Source: an uncultured Bacillota bacterium (GTDB taxonomy: Bacteria; Bacillota; Clostridia; Peptostreptococcales; Anaerovoracaceae). Taken from it: a DNA stretch of 13,681 nucleotides. The notes under the pieces were generated by a model. The model was given only the letters and a program-made list of their open reading frames with translations, had not been told where the DNA came from and searched no databases. The stretch is from assembly GCA_946541435.1 (NCBI GenBank), contig CAMNJK010000017.1:1-13681 (forward strand). The letters are read 5' to 3'. Positions 13,508 through 13,681 of the stretch are shown piece by piece. A program made the position numbers and the translations under genes. Within the stretch, counting starts at the first letter, position 1. The number at the start of each line of letters is the position of its first letter.

Positions 13508-13681
13508 ATGGAAGAGCAGGGAATGAAGCCGGGCGTCCGGGCAAACAGGCAGATCAGCACGCGGGCCGGCACCAGCAATAGCAGGCAGGTCAGCGCGCGG
13601 GCCGGCGATCAGCAAAGAACTCAGGCGCAGAGGGCCGGTATCAGCGGCAGGCCGGAGGACAGTGAACGGCGTGGCGGCCAG
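13508..13681 (+). CDS. unrecognised protein, N-terminus with Arg/Gln-rich 12-residue repeats (3' truncated by window edge)
   Basis: The ATG at 13508 has a strong ribosome binding site, AAAGGGGAG (13491-13499), eight bases upstream. The frame is open to the last base of the window (58 residues). I do not recognise the family. The visible part is hydrophilic, basic and low in complexity, built from a loose 12-residue unit (RQISTRAGTSNS, RQVSARAGDQQR, TQAQRAGISGRP). It has no signal peptide, membrane segment or known motif. Such stretches often precede a folded or membrane domain, which would lie outside the window. It is divergent from the sigma-54 activator gene and may share the 18-bp palindrome. 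Low-complexity, GC-rich sequence can give false frames, but the ribosome binding site supports a real gene. Confidence 0.6.
   Translation, partial: MEEQGMKPGVRANRQISTRAGTSNSRQVSARAGDQQRTQAQRAGISGRPEDSERRGGQ
13546..13606. repeat. tandem 25-bp imperfect direct repeat, 36-bp period
   Basis: Two copies (13546-13570 and 13582-13606) differ at two of 25 positions and begin 36 bases apart, so they keep the reading frame of the gene at 13508. A third, degraded copy starts near 13618. They encode the 12-residue protein repeat. Confidence 0.7.

Noticed and set aside
13546..13606. CRISPR-like array at the 36-bp periodic repeats
   Set aside because: Only two good copies, separated by 11 bases and in frame with a coding sequence; a protein-repeat explanation is simpler and no cas gene is present.

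Overview
The window looks like a chromosomal piece of a GC-rich Gram-positive anaerobe, most likely in class Clostridia (Bacillota). This is inferred from a TagD-type glycerol-3-phosphate cytidylyltransferase, a LexA with a Gram-positive-style operator, near-consensus sigma-A promoters with 17-bp spacers, strong AGGAGG-type ribosome binding sites, and FN3-NlpC/P60 secreted proteins of a kind common in clostridia. No phage, insertion sequence, CRISPR array, tRNA or rRNA was seen.

Left part (1-4000, + strand), cell surface: the 3' end of a dTDP-glucose 4,6-dehydratase (rmlB/rfbB) with a strong terminator, then two tandem paralogous secreted cysteine-peptidase-type wall hydrolases. Each has a signal peptide, two FN3-like domains, a further beta-sandwich and a C-terminal NlpC/P60 domain. 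Each also has its own sigma-A promoter.

Middle (4000-8560, + strand): a LysO-type lysine exporter, a MoxR AAA+ ATPase with its CoxE-like VWA partner, tagD (CDP-glycerol synthesis for wall polymer), and lexA. The lexA promoter has a perfect 10-bp-arm dyad across its -35 element, which suggests autoregulation.

Right part (8560-13300, - strand), catabolism: a PAS-AAA+-Fis sigma-54 activator lies upstream of an acylating aldehyde dehydrogenase of the SucD/SauS type and a class III omega-aminotransferase. A textbook -24/-12 promoter, a candidate upstream activator dyad near -93 and a 5'-end stem-loop precede the dehydrogenase. Together they read as a regulated amine -> aldehyde -> acyl-CoA module. 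The best substrate guess is taurine (via sulfoacetaldehyde), but beta-alanine, GABA or another omega-amine is not excluded. The module ends in a rho-independent terminator that is convergent with the lexA terminator.

Right edge (13282-13681): a spacer with a perfect 18-bp palindrome, then the start of an unrecognised + strand gene whose N-terminus is an Arg/Gln/Gly-rich 12-residue repeat. It runs off the window.
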